Part shown: in pieces, positions 63,726 to 64,000 of the stretch | Layout of the letters: every line of letters begins with the position of its first letter | Numbering within the stretch: position 1 is the first letter of the stretch | Assembly (NCBI GenBank): GCA_037389465.1 | Contig: JAZARR010000214.1 | Span: forward strand, 6,014,001 to 6,078,000 | DNA length: 64,000 nucleotides | From: Baylisascaris procyonis | Lineage: Eukaryota; Nematoda; Chromadorea; Rhabditida; Ascarididae | Direction: 5' to 3' | Notes under the pieces: generated by a model | The model's input: the letters and a program-made list of their open reading frames with translations, nothing else | Told to the model about the DNA's origin: nothing | The model's database searches: none | Position numbers and translations under genes: made by a program

Positions 63726-64000
63726 CTGAAATAAATAACAATGTGAAAATTTTCGATCATTTAAAATAACTCTTGCAGCAATTAAATTCCTTTAGGCAGT
63801 ATTATGAAATTCATGTATGGCGGATCAATCGTAAATTCTGCGATATTCGCATATAATTAATAAGAATTTATAAATCACAATATAGCGTTTAGAGAAATAT
63901 CCCACTTAAATATTTCAATAAACTCTTCCATACCTAGAATAATATTGAAATGGGTTCATGCCTCGAATGCATAAGCTTCAAAATAAGTTTCAAAGAGAAG

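Overview
The window looks like AT-rich nuclear DNA of a small invertebrate, most likely a nematode. Genes are split into many small exons (42 to 230 bases) by introns with GT...AG ends and short T-rich acceptors, and coding blocks sit in about 65 to 70% AT sequence. Species cannot be fixed from sequence alone. Exon chains below were built by hand, requiring protein similarity and reading-phase agreement at each junction.

Layout. (1) 0.97-4.16 kb, plus strand: the 3' part of a TRMT10C/MRPP1-like tRNA methyltransferase (mitochondrial RNase P subunit), with a probable small minus-strand gene nested in its last intron. (2) 4.5-6.5 kb: nearly four tandem copies of a 517-base repeat (subfamily A). 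(3) 7.6-16.7 kb, minus strand: a complete 14-exon peroxisomal acyl-CoA oxidase ending in the peroxisome signal SKL. (4) 18.5-23.3 kb, minus strand: a secreted, cysteine-rich protein whose C-terminal domain resembles IL-17-type cystine-knot cytokines. (5) 26.1-27.4 kb, plus strand: an unrecognised coiled-coil gene, and at 28.5-29.0 kb a probable broken gene. (6) 29.2-54.0 kb: a 24.7-kb satellite array of about 47 copies of a 514-base unit (subfamily B), nearly 40% of the window. (7) 54.1-63.7 kb, minus strand: the C-terminal 743 codons of exportin-5 in 18 exons; the N-terminal part lies beyond the right edge.

The genes are not an operon: strands alternate and functions differ (mitochondrial tRNA processing, peroxisomal beta-oxidation, secreted signalling, nuclear export of small RNA precursors). 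The most striking object is the satellite. Its monomers are mutually very similar, carry diagnostic variants that recur at exact offsets (2054, 4112 and 7198 bases), and are framed at both ends by the same diverged sequence. Its left-edge monomer matches the older-looking family at 4.5-6.5 kb. No protein-coding function is supported for it. Exportin-5 is also notable, because the model nematode C. elegans is generally described as lacking it.
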